64,000 nucleotides of DNA from JBBRDU01 sp038203615 (GTDB lineage Bacteria; Verrucomicrobiota; Verrucomicrobiia; Chthoniobacterales; UBA10450), in contig JBBRDU010000008.1 in NCBI GenBank assembly GCA_038203615.1, positions 4,379 to 68,378 of the forward strand, written 5' to 3'. Below, piece after piece: positions 51,608 to 60,319 of the stretch (the first letter of the stretch is position 1; each line of letters starts with the position of its first letter). A model generated the notes under the pieces. That model was not told the origin of the DNA. It saw nothing but the letters and a program-made list of their open reading frames with translations, and searched no databases. A program made the translations under genes and the position numbers.

Positions 51608-52531
51608 CTAAGCGGTCGAGGCTGCTGCGTTCCGCCGACGCGGAATGCCAAGGCTGTCAAAAATTGTCCGCGTGGCGTCCGAACGATTGAGTGTATAGAA
51701 GTGAATGCCGGCAACGCCGTTATCCAAAAGGTCGTGACATTGTTCCAAGGCAAAATGCACCCCCACGCGACGGACCATGTCAGGATCGTTTTCGCACCGC
51801 TGTAAAGCGCGCAAAAGCTTGGCCGGGAAGCGCGCGCCTCCGGCAAGCTCGGCGATGCGTTTGCATCCGCTCATCGAAGTGATCGGCATGATGCCGGCAA
51901 TAATTGGTATGCGGATCCCGGCCAGCACACAGCGTTCACGGAAATCGAAGAAGTCGCGGTTATCGAAAAATAGCTGCGTCACGATGTAGTCGGCGCCCGC
52001 GTCGACTTTCGCCTTGAGGTGATCCATTTCGACCAGTCGATTCGGCGTCGCCGGATGTCCTTCGGGAAAGCCGGCCACGCCGATCCCGAAACCACGCCCA
52101 TCCGGGTGCGCGCCTGATTCGTTGAATCTCCGAATGAATTTCACCAAATCGACCGCGTGTTGAAACGAGTCGCGCGATTTGTCGTAGACGATTCCCTGCG
52201 GCCGATCGCCCCCGAGCGCGAGAATATTTCCGATCGCTGCCTTGGCGTACCGAAGCATAACCGCTTCGATCTCTTCATCGTTGTGGCAAACGCAGGTCAA
52301 ATGAGGGATCGGATCGAGTTTGGTTGTCTGCTGAATGCGCTCGACCAGGTCGTGGGTTAACTCGCGCGTTGAGCCACCGGCACCGTACGTAACGCTGATG
52401 AAGTGCGGCGTGTACGATTCAAGGTCGCGAATCGTTTGATAGAGAATCTCCGCCGCCTCCGGCGTTTTCGGGGGAAAAAACTCGAACGAAAACGTGGGAG
52501 AATCCCCCCGCATGATGTCCGTGATGTGCAT
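51608..52531 (-). CDS. metF: Methylenetetrahydrofolate reductase
   Basis: MetF reduces methylene- to methyl-tetrahydrofolate for methionine synthesis, using FAD. The 307 residues show FSFEFFPPKTPEAAEILYQ, ISVTYGAGGSTRELT, the flavin site ILALGGDRPQG, the KVDAGADYIVTQLFFDN block and PIIAGIMPI. All are canonical. It shares folate use with thyA and purN in the window but is not linked to them. A 12-bp palindrome GGTCAACTGACC (52568-52579) lies 37 bases upstream of its start and could be an operator. Confidence 0.95.
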   Translation of the reverse strand: MHITDIMRGDSPTFSFEFFPPKTPEAAEILYQTIRDLESYTPHFISVTYGAGGSTRELTHDLVERIQQTTKLDPIPHLTCVCHNDEEIEAVMLRYAKAAIGNILALGGDRPQGIVYDKSRDSFQHAVDLVKFIRRFNESGAHPDGRGFGIGVAGFPEGHPATPNRLVEMDHLKAKVDAGADYIVTQLFFDNRDFFDFRERCVLAGIRIPIIAGIMPITSMSGCKRIAELAGGARFPAKLLRALQRCENDPDMVRRVGVHFALEQCHDLLDNGVAGIHFYTLNRSDATRTIFDSLGIPRRRNAAASTA

Positions 52532-52634
52532 GATTCAACCCCTATCTTCGTTCCAGCCGCGACTTTAGGTCAACTGACCAAGCACTTTTTCGACCAATGC
52601 GGGGCGCCCCATGGCTCCGTCGCCGCACACGGTT

Positions 52635-52912
52635 CTATCCTGGGATTGCTCGAACAGGTGCATCCGGGTCTTTATCCTTCGGTTGTTCCCTTGAAAAAGA
52701 CAGTTCCTTCCGGATCAATAATTCCAGCATTTCATAAATGTCGCCGGTCTTGGATTTGTATCTGAGCTTTCTTCCCGGATCGCCTTCCGTGAAAAGATCC
52801 CAAGCTGTCCGATTATTGCCGCGCGGGAACCGACTTCGTAACCCTCGCCAGGTTTCCAATGATTCGGCACGTCCACGCCCGAGCCTACGTTGAACAGAGC
52901 CATTGCGCCCAC
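52635..52912 (-). pseudogene. Small broken ORF after the cyclase gene
   Basis: Two overlapping minus-strand frames each read well in one part. The first, starting at GTG 52912 or ATG 52903, gives MALFNVGSGVDVPNHWKPGE then YEVGSR. The other gives NRTAWDLFTEGDPGRKLRY then GDIYEMLELLIRKELSFSRE to a stop at 52635. A one-base shift near 52818 would join them into about 92 residues. The first frame starts right after the cyclase stop. No family is recognised, so this is a tentative frameshifted gene. Confidence 0.3.
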
Positions 52913-53734
52913 TTAAGGCAAAATAGCGAAGACCCGGGCGGGGAAGCCGGAACCCTCCTTGGGCTTGGGAAAGCTGGCGATGACGATCGCACCGCACTCG
53001 GGGACCTGATCCAGATTGGTCAAAAGTTCTATCTGATAATGATTTGTGCTCAGAATGTATGTTTCCAGAGAGTAATCTTCCTTGGTCGTGGCCAAGCCCG
53101 GATCGGTGTCGGTAGTCTCATGACCGGAAGCGGTGATCTTGCGCTCCTCATAGAGAAATCTCAAAGCCGGCATGCTCCAGCCCGGATAGTGCGCCACGCC
53201 TTTGCCGTCTTTGTTCTCCATCTTCTCCGCATTGGGCCAGCGTTTCGACCAGTCCGTCCGCATGGCCACAAATGCTCCGGCTGGGATCTGGCCATGGTCC
53301 TTCTCCCATTTCTGCAGACGCTCCACCGTCAAAGTGTAATCAGGGTTCCGGGCCACCTCATCGTGCACATCCACGACCACGAACGGCAGAACCATCTCTT
53401 TCACGTCAATCTGATCAACCGTGCGCAGGCCTTTGCTGAAATGCGCCGGTGGATCCACGTGCGTGCCCCACTGCCCCACGTGCGTGAAAACCTCCGCGAA
53501 AAACCCGGAGCCCATCATGCCGGGCCGCTTGTCATACCAATAGAGGGTCTTGCGCGTTTCCTCCGGGAATCCGGGCCACCGCGGAATGCCCGGGGCAAAG
53601 GCATGGGTCAGATCGACAAACTTGTGGGCGGCCAGCATTTGTTGGACGGGCCAAAGTGTTTGCTCGTCGCTTGCGCAAGGGGCCGTGACCTTAAGCAAAC
53701 CGATGATCGAAATCGTTGCCAAAAATGCTTTCAT
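52913..53734 (-). CDS. Secreted cyclase-family metal hydrolase
   Basis: A 273-residue protein of the cyclase/kynurenine-formamidase family with a short N-terminal signal (MKAFLATISIIGLLKVTAPCAS). The metal motif WGTHVDPPAHF (HxGTHxDxPxH type, with Q-W before G-T-H) is at about residue 92. FVDLTHAFAPGIPRWPG opens the domain, and MRTDWSKRW and HYPGWS are also typical. It may hydrolyse a cyclic amide or formamide outside the cytoplasm; the substrate is unknown. The 245 bases upstream are AT-rich with no clear promoter. Confidence 0.85.
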   Translation of the reverse strand: MKAFLATISIIGLLKVTAPCASDEQTLWPVQQMLAAHKFVDLTHAFAPGIPRWPGFPEETRKTLYWYDKRPGMMGSGFFAEVFTHVGQWGTHVDPPAHFSKGLRTVDQIDVKEMVLPFVVVDVHDEVARNPDYTLTVERLQKWEKDHGQIPAGAFVAMRTDWSKRWPNAEKMENKDGKGVAHYPGWSMPALRFLYEERKITASGHETTDTDPGLATTKEDYSLETYILSTNHYQIELLTNLDQVPECGAIVIASFPKPKEGSGFPARVFAILP

Positions 53735-53913
53735 GTTTTGGTGTTAACGGATCGCGCAGCAACAAGCCAACAACTTCCAACAACTCTGAATAAACAGGGG
53801 TGCTTCTTCCCTTCCTCTTCTTGTTCAACTTAGCCGTCCTCTTTATTCACAGCGAAATTGCGCACCTCTACGCATGGCGCCTGACCGCGGGGGAGTGACT
53901 TATTCGCGCGTAG

Positions 53914-53928
53914 AAGATTAAGAATCTT
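53914..53928. promoter_or_regulatory. 15-base inverted repeat upstream of the 53980 gene
   Basis: AAGATT-AAG-AATCTT lies in an AT-rich patch 52 bases before the ATG at 53980. TAAAATATTC follows at 53941. It could be an operator; there is no further support. Confidence 0.3.
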
Positions 53929-53979
53929 TGTTTCCAAAAATAAAATATTCTATCAGCCTTACCAACAACTTCCGAAAAC

Positions 53980-54747
53980 ATGACGCGGCACATCATCCTC
54001 GATCCTGCCATCTCTGGCATGATTCCGCCGCATCTCTGCGCGCTCGGCATCATGACGAAAGTTCCGCAACCTGGCCGGGTCAAGACCCGCCTGACCCCGC
54101 CGCTTGCGCCGGAGGAGTCGGCCGAGTTGAACAAATGTTTTCTGCGCGATCTGGCACAATCGATCTCGAAGGCCGTTATTCAATCGCCCGGGCGTGGCGT
54201 GGGAGTTCACACGCCTGTGGGCGAGGAGGCGGCCTATGCCGATCTGCTGCCGGCAGATTTCTTTCTGATTCCGCAACGCGGCCATGATTTTGGAGATCGG
54301 CTTGTCTTCGCCACGGAAGATTTGCTCAAAGTTGGCTTCGCGGCAGTTTGTCTGATCAATTCCGATAGCCCAACTGTGCCGGCGTCGAGTTTCGCCGAGG
54401 CCGCCCATGAGTTGGCCCGCCCTGGTGACCGCATTGTGCTGGGGCCCTCGGATGATGGCGGCTATTACCTCATTGGAATGAAGCGGCTGCACCGGCGCGC
54501 CTTTGCGGAGATTGATTGGAGCACGGAACGCGTATTTGAGCAGACCGTGCAACGGGCCGGTGAACTGGGTCTGGAAGTTCATCTGTTGCCCACGGGATTT
54601 GATGTGGACGATCGGGCCACATTGAAGAGGCTTTGTCAGGAGCTCCTGGGTAGGGCGCTCCCGCTCGACGTAGCACCATTCACACGAGAGTTCCTGGCTG
54701 GGATCGTCGAACGCGAGGGGCGGCACAGGATTTGGCCAGAAGTGTAG
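53980..54747 (+). CDS. TIGR04282/DUF2064-family glycosyltransferase-like protein
   Basis: The 255 residues match the DUF2064 family of small nucleotidyl/glycosyl-transferase-fold proteins (GT-A-like). Family marks are LGIMTKVPQPGRVKTRLTPPL near residue 25, INSDSPTVPASSF (DSP metal site) near 125 and LGPSDDGGYYLIGMKR near 155. Members lie beside sugar epimerases and GT2 enzymes, as here, and some are linked to arsenosugar synthesis. No arsenic genes are seen, so that role is not claimed. Confidence 0.82.
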   Translation: MTRHIILDPAISGMIPPHLCALGIMTKVPQPGRVKTRLTPPLAPEESAELNKCFLRDLAQSISKAVIQSPGRGVGVHTPVGEEAAYADLLPADFFLIPQRGHDFGDRLVFATEDLLKVGFAAVCLINSDSPTVPASSFAEAAHELARPGDRIVLGPSDDGGYYLIGMKRLHRRAFAEIDWSTERVFEQTVQRAGELGLEVHLLPTGFDVDDRATLKRLCQELLGRALPLDVAPFTREFLAGIVEREGRHRIWPEV

Positions 54748-54776
54748 AAGCGGTTGTGACAACCGCCTTATTTACA

Positions 54777-54809
54777 GGTCAGGTCCTTGGCACAAGCCCA
54801 TCTACAATT
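54777..54809. repeat. Short dispersed repeat, family E copy 2
   Basis: CAGGTCCTTGGCACAAGCCC followed by ATCTACAAT resembles 18651-18680. It lies between the DUF2064 gene and the epimerase and just before the epimerase ribosome site (GGGGG, 54816-54820). Confidence 0.5.
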
Positions 54810-54824
54810 TATCCTGGGGGACGC

Positions 54825-55961
54825 ATGGCAAAAAATGGTAAACGCGCGCTGGTCACGGGTGGGGCTGGACTAATCGGGTCGCACGTGGCTGATCTGCTCG
54901 TGGCGGAGGGTTGGACTGTGCGCATTCTCGATAACCTGGAACCGCAGACGCATCGTCGCGGCAAGCCGGCCTGGATTTCGGAGAAGGCAGAGTTTTGCGA
55001 GGGCGATTTGCGCGACCGCCAGACGATGGCGAACGCGATGCAGGACATGGACGTCATTTTTCACCAGGCAGCCTACGGCGGTTACATGCCGGATATTGCC
55101 AAGTATGTTCACGTCAACTCTTTCGGCACCGCCCTAATGCTGGAAGTGATCCGTGAACAGAATCTTCCGATCCGCAAAATAGTGGTAGCGAGTTCGCAGG
55201 CGGTTTACAGCGAAGGCGCCGGGATTTGTCCCGAGCACGGACTGGTTTTCCCGAAAGTACGCGGATTATTGCAACTTCAGGCGGGTGACTGGTCGGTCCA
55301 CTGTCCGGTCTGCGACGCGATTACCACGACCGCGCCAACTCCCGAAAATGCGCCGGTCGGGGGAGAAACCGTTTACGGCCTAACCAAAGTGGACCAGGAG
55401 AAACTGGTGCTGCTGTGGGGGCAACAGGTTGGGATCCCGACGGTAGCCCTCCGTTATTCGTGCACCTACGGCCCGCGCCAATCCATCTTCAATCCATACA
55501 CCGGGGTTATCGCCATTTTCTGCACACGCTTGCTCAATCAGCTTCCACCCGTCCTGTACGAGGACGGCGAGCAAACCCGCGACTTTTCTTTTGTTGAAGA
55601 TATCGCGCGGGCCAATCTCCTCGCGGCCGAGTCGGACGCGCTTAATGGATTGCCGGTCAATGTCGGGAGCGGGCGCGGCGTGCCCATCCGGGAGATCGCC
55701 GAGCAAATCTCGGAGGCTCTCGGTATTCATATCGCGCCGGAGGCGAAAGGTGAATTCAGGCCGGGCGAGATGCGCCATCTCACCAGCGACACCACCAGGA
55801 TTCGCGCGGCGGGCTATGAGCCAAAGGTCGATCTGGCCAGTGGCATCGGCCGCTATCTCGATTGGATCCGCCGGCAAACGGACGTGCGCGATTATTTCAG
55901 CGAGGCGGCGGCGATTCTCAAAAACAAAGGGATCGTTCATCAAGTGAACGCGAAAAGGTAG
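54825..55961 (+). CDS. NAD-dependent sugar epimerase/dehydratase with a zinc-knuckle insert
   Basis: A 378-residue extended SDR enzyme. NAD motif TGGAGLIGSHVADLL is near residue 10, VVASSQAVY near 123, the catalytic YGLTKVDQEK near 187, and RYSCTYGPRQ near 213. Between strand and catalytic site there is an insert, CPEHGL then HCPVCD (about 133-165), with the cysteine spacing of a zinc knuckle. The same insert is known in proteins annotated as dTDP-L-rhamnose 4-epimerases, which is the best guess for its reaction. It lies between two transferase genes in a probable surface-sugar operon. Confidence 0.85.
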   Translation: MAKNGKRALVTGGAGLIGSHVADLLVAEGWTVRILDNLEPQTHRRGKPAWISEKAEFCEGDLRDRQTMANAMQDMDVIFHQAAYGGYMPDIAKYVHVNSFGTALMLEVIREQNLPIRKIVVASSQAVYSEGAGICPEHGLVFPKVRGLLQLQAGDWSVHCPVCDAITTTAPTPENAPVGGETVYGLTKVDQEKLVLLWGQQVGIPTVALRYSCTYGPRQSIFNPYTGVIAIFCTRLLNQLPPVLYEDGEQTRDFSFVEDIARANLLAAESDALNGLPVNVGSGRGVPIREIAEQISEALGIHIAPEAKGEFRPGEMRHLTSDTTRIRAAGYEPKVDLASGIGRYLDWIRRQTDVRDYFSEAAAILKNKGIVHQVNAKR

Positions 55962-55987
55962 AGGCGACTGCTCGTCGCGCCGGCGCC

Positions 55988-56680
55988 ATGGCTTTTGTTT
56001 CTGTCGTCATTCCCGCTCTCAACGAAGAGGAACCCATCGGCGCCGTGGTTCGCGCCATTCTCGCCACGGGCGTTCCGAGGGAAGTCATCGTGGTCGATAA
56101 CGGAAGCACCGATGCCACAGCGGAGCAGGCGCGCGTCGCAGGGGCCCGGGTGGTAGCGGAACCCCGACGCGGCTATGGTCGCGCTTGTCGAGCGGGCGTG
56201 AATGCCATCTCGGATGAATGCGAGATCATCGTGTTCCTGGACGGCGACGGCAGCGATTGTCCGGAGTTTATGAGTCAATTGGTCCAACCGATCATCGCGG
56301 ATACGCACGATTTCGTGATTGGCTCACGGACCCGCGGGCAGCGCGAACCCGGCAGCATGAATTTCCAACAGATCGTTTCTGGTTACATGGCCGGCTTTAT
56401 CCTGCGGCTTCTCTACGGCGTCCGGTTTACCGACATGTCGCCGTTTCGCGCCATCCGGCCCGCGACCTTGCGACAGTTGGGGATGCGCGAGGAAACCTAT
56501 GGATGGAACCTGGAAATGCAGATGCGCGTGGGCCGGGCGAAATTGCGCGTCTTGGAAATCCCGGTGAACCATCGTTGCCGAACGGGCGGTGAATCCAAGG
56601 TATCGGGCACGTTGCGTGGCACTTTTGTGGCGGGAACCCGGATCATTGCGACCCTCGTGCGGATCGCCTTCGAGGGGTAA
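55988..56680 (+). CDS. Glycosyltransferase family 2 (dolichyl-phosphate-sugar synthase-like)
   Basis: This 230-residue soluble GT-A enzyme shows VSVVIPALNEEEPIGAVVRAI, VIVVDNGSTDATAEQA, EPRRGYGRACRAGVNA and the metal site VFLDGDGSDCPE near residue 88. EIPVNHRCRTGGESKVSGT near the end is typical of DPM-synthase-like transferases that load sugars onto polyprenyl phosphate. ATG 55988 is chosen; the 42 codons before it overlap the epimerase gene in another frame. It follows that gene by 26 bp. Confidence 0.88.
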   Translation: MAFVSVVIPALNEEEPIGAVVRAILATGVPREVIVVDNGSTDATAEQARVAGARVVAEPRRGYGRACRAGVNAISDECEIIVFLDGDGSDCPEFMSQLVQPIIADTHDFVIGSRTRGQREPGSMNFQQIVSGYMAGFILRLLYGVRFTDMSPFRAIRPATLRQLGMREETYGWNLEMQMRVGRAKLRVLEIPVNHRCRTGGESKVSGTLRGTFVAGTRIIATLVRIAFEG

Positions 56681-56764
56681 TTTCTCAGAGGTGGGGCAGA
56701 AGACGAATTTACTCGTGCAATTTGTTTCGCTTGGCCGGGTGGCATTTTGTAAACTCCGCCCCCG

Positions 56765-58321
56765 ATGAGCAAGACCAAGACGCTGTTCGTTGGATTGGCC
56801 GCGGGCCTGGTAGCCGCCATCGCCATGACGGTGATGATGTTGCTGCTGGCCTGTCTCGGGGTGGCCACACCGCTGGCCATCCTTGGCGACCGAATGTCCG
56901 TCTTTATCCCGCCGGGCCCGTTCCTCTCCCTCATGGGAAAGGTCGGCGGATATAATCACCTGAAACAGCTCGGGGTCGCTTCGACCATGGCGGGGCAACT
57001 CGTGGTCGGCGCGTTGGGCGGTGGGATCTTTGCCCTGCTCATGCGCGGTCGCAAGGCGTCACGGGCTACCCTGGCCACGCTGGGAATTTTCGTGCTGCTC
57101 CCGCTCATTGCTCTAGCCATCGCGTTATGGCCGGTCCTCGGCACCAGCTACCGCGGTTTGCCCATCAACGCCGCGCGCCTTGTCACCCTGGTCGGTTTTG
57201 TCCTGAGCCTGGTCGTTTTCGAACGAACCCTGGTTGGCTGTTTCGAAATGTTGACGCGCTCCCGCGGTCCGGGAGGCGCGGAGGAATTCACGCCGACGAT
57301 CGGCCGGCGCGCCTTGATCCTAGGCGGGCTCGGTCTCATTCTGGCTGGAGGCGGCGTCGCTCTCATCCGGCGCCTGTATGGCCTGGCCACGTTCAGTTAC
57401 GACGGCACCCAGTACAAGGGCCGGGGCGTGCAGCCGATCACGCCGAACGACCTCTTCTATTGTGTGACCAAGAATGTGGTGGATCCAAAGGTCAATGTTT
57501 CGCTCTGGCATCTCGAGATTGACGGGCTCGTCCAAAATCCGCGCACCTATCGCTTTGCAGATTTGAAGGTCATGGCGGCCGTGGAACAGGAGACGACCCT
57601 GATGTGCATTAGTAACGGCCTCGATGCCGGGCTCATGAGTAATGCCGTCTGGAAAGGAATTCCCCTGCGCGATCTCCTCGACCAGGCAGGGCCTCTCGCT
57701 CAGGCCATGAAAGTGCGTCTGCATGGAGTGGATAACTACACGGACACCATCCCACTCGAGAAGGCGATGGAAGTCACCACCCTGGTCGCCTACGAAATGA
57801 ACGGCGCCAGTTTGCCGGATCGCCATGGTTATCCGGTCCGGGTGATTGTGCCCGGGTATTTTGGCGAAAAACACGTGAAATGGCTAACTCGGATTGAACT
57901 CACTCCCGGCGATAGCAAAGGATTTTATGAGGCACAGGGATGGGGGCCTGATTTCATTACCCCGACGCGTTCCCGCATCGATTGGCCGGACGCTGATGCC
58001 ACTTTTGCCTTGAGCAAATTGAAGGGCTCGATCGAGGTGAAAGGCGTTGCCTACGGCGGTGATCGCGGAATTTCGCGCGTTGAAATTAGTTTTGATGACG
58101 GGGAGAGCTGGGATGAGGCTGATATCTATTACGCTGGCGGAGACCTGGCCTGGTCACTCTGGAGTGCGCACGAAAGCTGGATGCCGGACGGCCCTGGTGA
58201 ATACACGATAGTCGTGCGTGCCACCGATGGCGAAGGCGAAGTGCAGCGGCTGGAAGAAGATCGCAGTCCATACTCCGGTGCTACCGGTTTTCATAAAATC
58301 ACCGTCTACGTGACGGCATAG
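56765..58321 (+). CDS. Membrane-fused molybdopterin oxidoreductase (sulfite-oxidase fold)
   Basis: A 518-residue fusion. Residues 1-205 contain five or so membrane helices (for example FVGLAAGLVAAIAMTVMMLL, ALILGGLGLILAGGGVAL). Residues 220-518 have the sulfite-oxidase-type Mo-cofactor domain: GVQPITPNDLFYCVTKNVVD, then TLMCISNGLDAG with the cysteine that ligates molybdenum, VIVPGYFGEKHVKWLTRIEL, and the C-terminal dimerisation-like domain (YGGDRGISRVEISFDDGESW). No heme domain is present. The membrane part may replace the separate MsrQ-like electron donor; that is inference. Confidence 0.88.
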   Translation: MSKTKTLFVGLAAGLVAAIAMTVMMLLLACLGVATPLAILGDRMSVFIPPGPFLSLMGKVGGYNHLKQLGVASTMAGQLVVGALGGGIFALLMRGRKASRATLATLGIFVLLPLIALAIALWPVLGTSYRGLPINAARLVTLVGFVLSLVVFERTLVGCFEMLTRSRGPGGAEEFTPTIGRRALILGGLGLILAGGGVALIRRLYGLATFSYDGTQYKGRGVQPITPNDLFYCVTKNVVDPKVNVSLWHLEIDGLVQNPRTYRFADLKVMAAVEQETTLMCISNGLDAGLMSNAVWKGIPLRDLLDQAGPLAQAMKVRLHGVDNYTDTIPLEKAMEVTTLVAYEMNGASLPDRHGYPVRVIVPGYFGEKHVKWLTRIELTPGDSKGFYEAQGWGPDFITPTRSRIDWPDADATFALSKLKGSIEVKGVAYGGDRGISRVEISFDDGESWDEADIYYAGGDLAWSLWSAHESWMPDGPGEYTIVVRATDGEGEVQRLEEDRSPYSGATGFHKITVYVTA

Positions 58322-58403
58322 ACTGGTAGGGATGCCGGGCTGCGGCGTCCGCGTCCTGCCCGGTAGGGCGAGCCTCCGTCGAGCCGACTTATCCGCCTAA
58401 CGA
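58322..58403. repeat. Short repeat between convergent genes
   Basis: The 82-base gap between the oxidoreductase and mutM contains self-complementary runs (GGGCGAGCC with GTCGAGCCG nearby, and GCCGGGCTGCGGCG). It resembles the other short palindromic repeats and could end transcription from both sides. Confidence 0.4.
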
Positions 58404-59198
58404 TTAATGCTGGCACTTCGGACACCACGCTGTCGTGCGTCCGCCAATGGTGGCGCGCCGCAGCGGAGTCCGGTGCCGCGGACACACCCCGCCCTTACTC
58501 CAACGCTCGTGAATGAGCCAGGTGCGCGGCGGATCGGAATAATCGCGACCCAAAGTGGCCAGCGATTGTTTGGCCACAAATTTTGTCTCACGCAGGAGTG
58601 ACGCGGTCGCCCTCGCCGTTAATTTTCCCGCCGCCCAGGACGGCCGAATCCCGGCCCTCCATAAAATCTCGTCAGCCATCCAATTGCCGATTCCCGAGAA
58701 ACCATCCTGTAAAAGTAAGACGGCTTTGATCGGGGCCTTCTGGTGTCGCTCGAGGAAGTTTTCGATGAAAACGGAATTGAAGCGGGCCGAACTGATCTCG
58801 GGCACGACGCTCCGCCACCATTCCGGCTCGTCCGTTCCATGATGAAAACGAACGCGCCCGAACTGCCGGGCATCGCGGAATACGAGGGCCCGGGCCGACT
58901 GCCGCAGGACGAGGTGATCATGCTTGGTCGGAGCGAACCGGGCCGGCTCCGTCCGCAGACTGCCGGTCATGCCAAGGTGAATCCCGAGCCAGCTGTCCCC
59001 CGAAAAGCGGAAGAGCATCCGTTTACCGCGGGCCAGGGACTGCACAAATGTCTGGCCGTGCAGATATCGCCGGAGCTGCTTCGTATCGGTCTCCCGGAAG
59101 ACGCGCTTGCGCCCATGCAACTCCACGCCCGCTACCTTGTCGCCCAAGCCGGGGTCCCATTCTTTCCGATACCATTCCACCTCGGCCAGCTCGGGCAT
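58404..59198 (-). CDS. mutM: Fpg/Nei-type DNA glycosylase
   Basis: The 264-residue base-excision repair enzyme keeps the catalytic N-terminal Pro2 and Glu3 (MPELAEVE) and Lys59 in the beta-lyase position (ARGKRMLF). The helix-two-turn-helix block is GFSGIGNWMADEILWRAGI. The C-terminal zinc finger reads CPRHRTPL then CPKCQ: the second ligand is histidine instead of the usual cysteine, so C-x2-H and C-x2-C. ATG 59198 fits the obligate MPE start. It overlaps no real gene and lies back to back with trxB. Confidence 0.9.
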   Translation of the reverse strand: MPELAEVEWYRKEWDPGLGDKVAGVELHGRKRVFRETDTKQLRRYLHGQTFVQSLARGKRMLFRFSGDSWLGIHLGMTGSLRTEPARFAPTKHDHLVLRQSARALVFRDARQFGRVRFHHGTDEPEWWRSVVPEISSARFNSVFIENFLERHQKAPIKAVLLLQDGFSGIGNWMADEILWRAGIRPSWAAGKLTARATASLLRETKFVAKQSLATLGRDYSDPPRTWLIHERWSKGGVCPRHRTPLRRATIGGRTTAWCPKCQH

Positions 59199-59278
59199 TG
59201 CGCAGGCTACCGACCGCTCGCCCTGCGGCAACCCTGGCGTCGAGTTTGGCGCCCTTGCCGCGCATGCTAAGTTTACCC

Positions 59279-60202
59279 ATGGAGAAGGTGATTGTAGTGG
59301 GAAGCGGCTGCGCCGGTCTGACGGCGGCCATTTACGCGGCGCGGGGAAACTTGAGCCCGCTTGTGCTGGAGGGGCCTCAGCCCGGTGGCCAGCTCTCCAC
59401 CACCACGCTCGTCGAGAATTACCCCGGTTTCCCCGATGGCATCGATGGTCCGCAATTGGTCATGAACATGCATCAGCAAGCGGAGAAGTTCGGCGCTCGT
59501 TTTTCCTACGCTGGAGTCGAAGACTTCGACCTGAGCGATAAAATCATTCGGATCAAGGCGGACGATGAATGGCTGGAAACGCAGGCTCTCATCATCGCGA
59601 GCGGCGCTTCGGCGCGTTGGCTAAATATCGATGACGAGCAAAAGTTGATCGGGCACGGGCTCACGTCTTGCGCCACCTGTGACGGCGCTTTTTACAAGAA
59701 CGTGCCGGTCTGCGTGGTGGGCGGAGGCGATTCCGCCGCGGAGGAATCGATTTTTCTGACCCGGTTTGCCTCGAAAGTTTATCTCATTCATCGGCGCGAC
59801 CAATTGCGTGCATCGAAGATCATGGCGGATCGGGTCCTGGCCAATCCCAAGATCGAGCCAATCTGGAACACCGTGATCACGAGATATATTGCCGATGAAA
59901 AAGGGGAGATGCGCGCAGTGGCTCTGCGCGACGTGAACACGAACGCAGAACGCGAGCTCCCGGTGGCGTGCGTCTTTGTCGCGATCGGACACGACCCGAA
60001 CACGAAGGCATTCAAAGGTAAGTTGGAGACAGATCCGGAGGGTTACCTGCTGGCTCAGCACATGGTCGAGAGCAAGCATCCGGGTGTCTTTATCGCGGGG
60101 GATGTTTCTGATCGCGTCTACAAACAGGCCGTCACGGCGGCCGGCGCCGGTTGCGCCGCGGCCCTCGAGGCGGAACGCTACCTGAGCGGACTCCATAGCT
60201 GA
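59279..60202 (+). CDS. trxB: Thioredoxin reductase
   Basis: This 307-residue FAD/NADPH enzyme reduces thioredoxin. FAD motif VVGSGCAGLTAAIYAARG is at residues 7-24, the redox pair Cys131-Ala-Thr-Cys134 in SCATCDGAF, the NADPH motif VVGGGDSAAEE near 147, HRRDQLRAS near 175, and the C-terminal FIAGDVSDRVYKQAVTAAGAG. ATG 59279 is preferred; ATG 59264 would add five residues. The frame is open further upstream but antisense to mutM. Confidence 0.95.
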   Translation: MEKVIVVGSGCAGLTAAIYAARGNLSPLVLEGPQPGGQLSTTTLVENYPGFPDGIDGPQLVMNMHQQAEKFGARFSYAGVEDFDLSDKIIRIKADDEWLETQALIIASGASARWLNIDDEQKLIGHGLTSCATCDGAFYKNVPVCVVGGGDSAAEESIFLTRFASKVYLIHRRDQLRASKIMADRVLANPKIEPIWNTVITRYIADEKGEMRAVALRDVNTNAERELPVACVFVAIGHDPNTKAFKGKLETDPEGYLLAQHMVESKHPGVFIAGDVSDRVYKQAVTAAGAGCAAALEAERYLSGLHS

Positions 60203-60319
60203 TGGCCAAGTGCCGATTGCCGAGTCAAAGAGGGCCGTTAGTGCCGTCGACTTAAAGGCGAGAACGAAACGTTTTGCTCTACGCGTCATGAAACTGGTGG
60301 ATCGGCTGTCGACAATTCG

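Noticed and set aside
53246..53262. GTCCGTCCG in the cyclase gene as a third copy of the 33-bp element
   Set aside because: Only the centre matches; the ends are missing and the encoded MRTDWSKRW is normal for the family.
54747..54825. Arsenosugar synthesis role for the DUF2064 and epimerase genes
   Set aside because: No arsM or other arsenic gene is nearby; the family is also found in ordinary glycan clusters.
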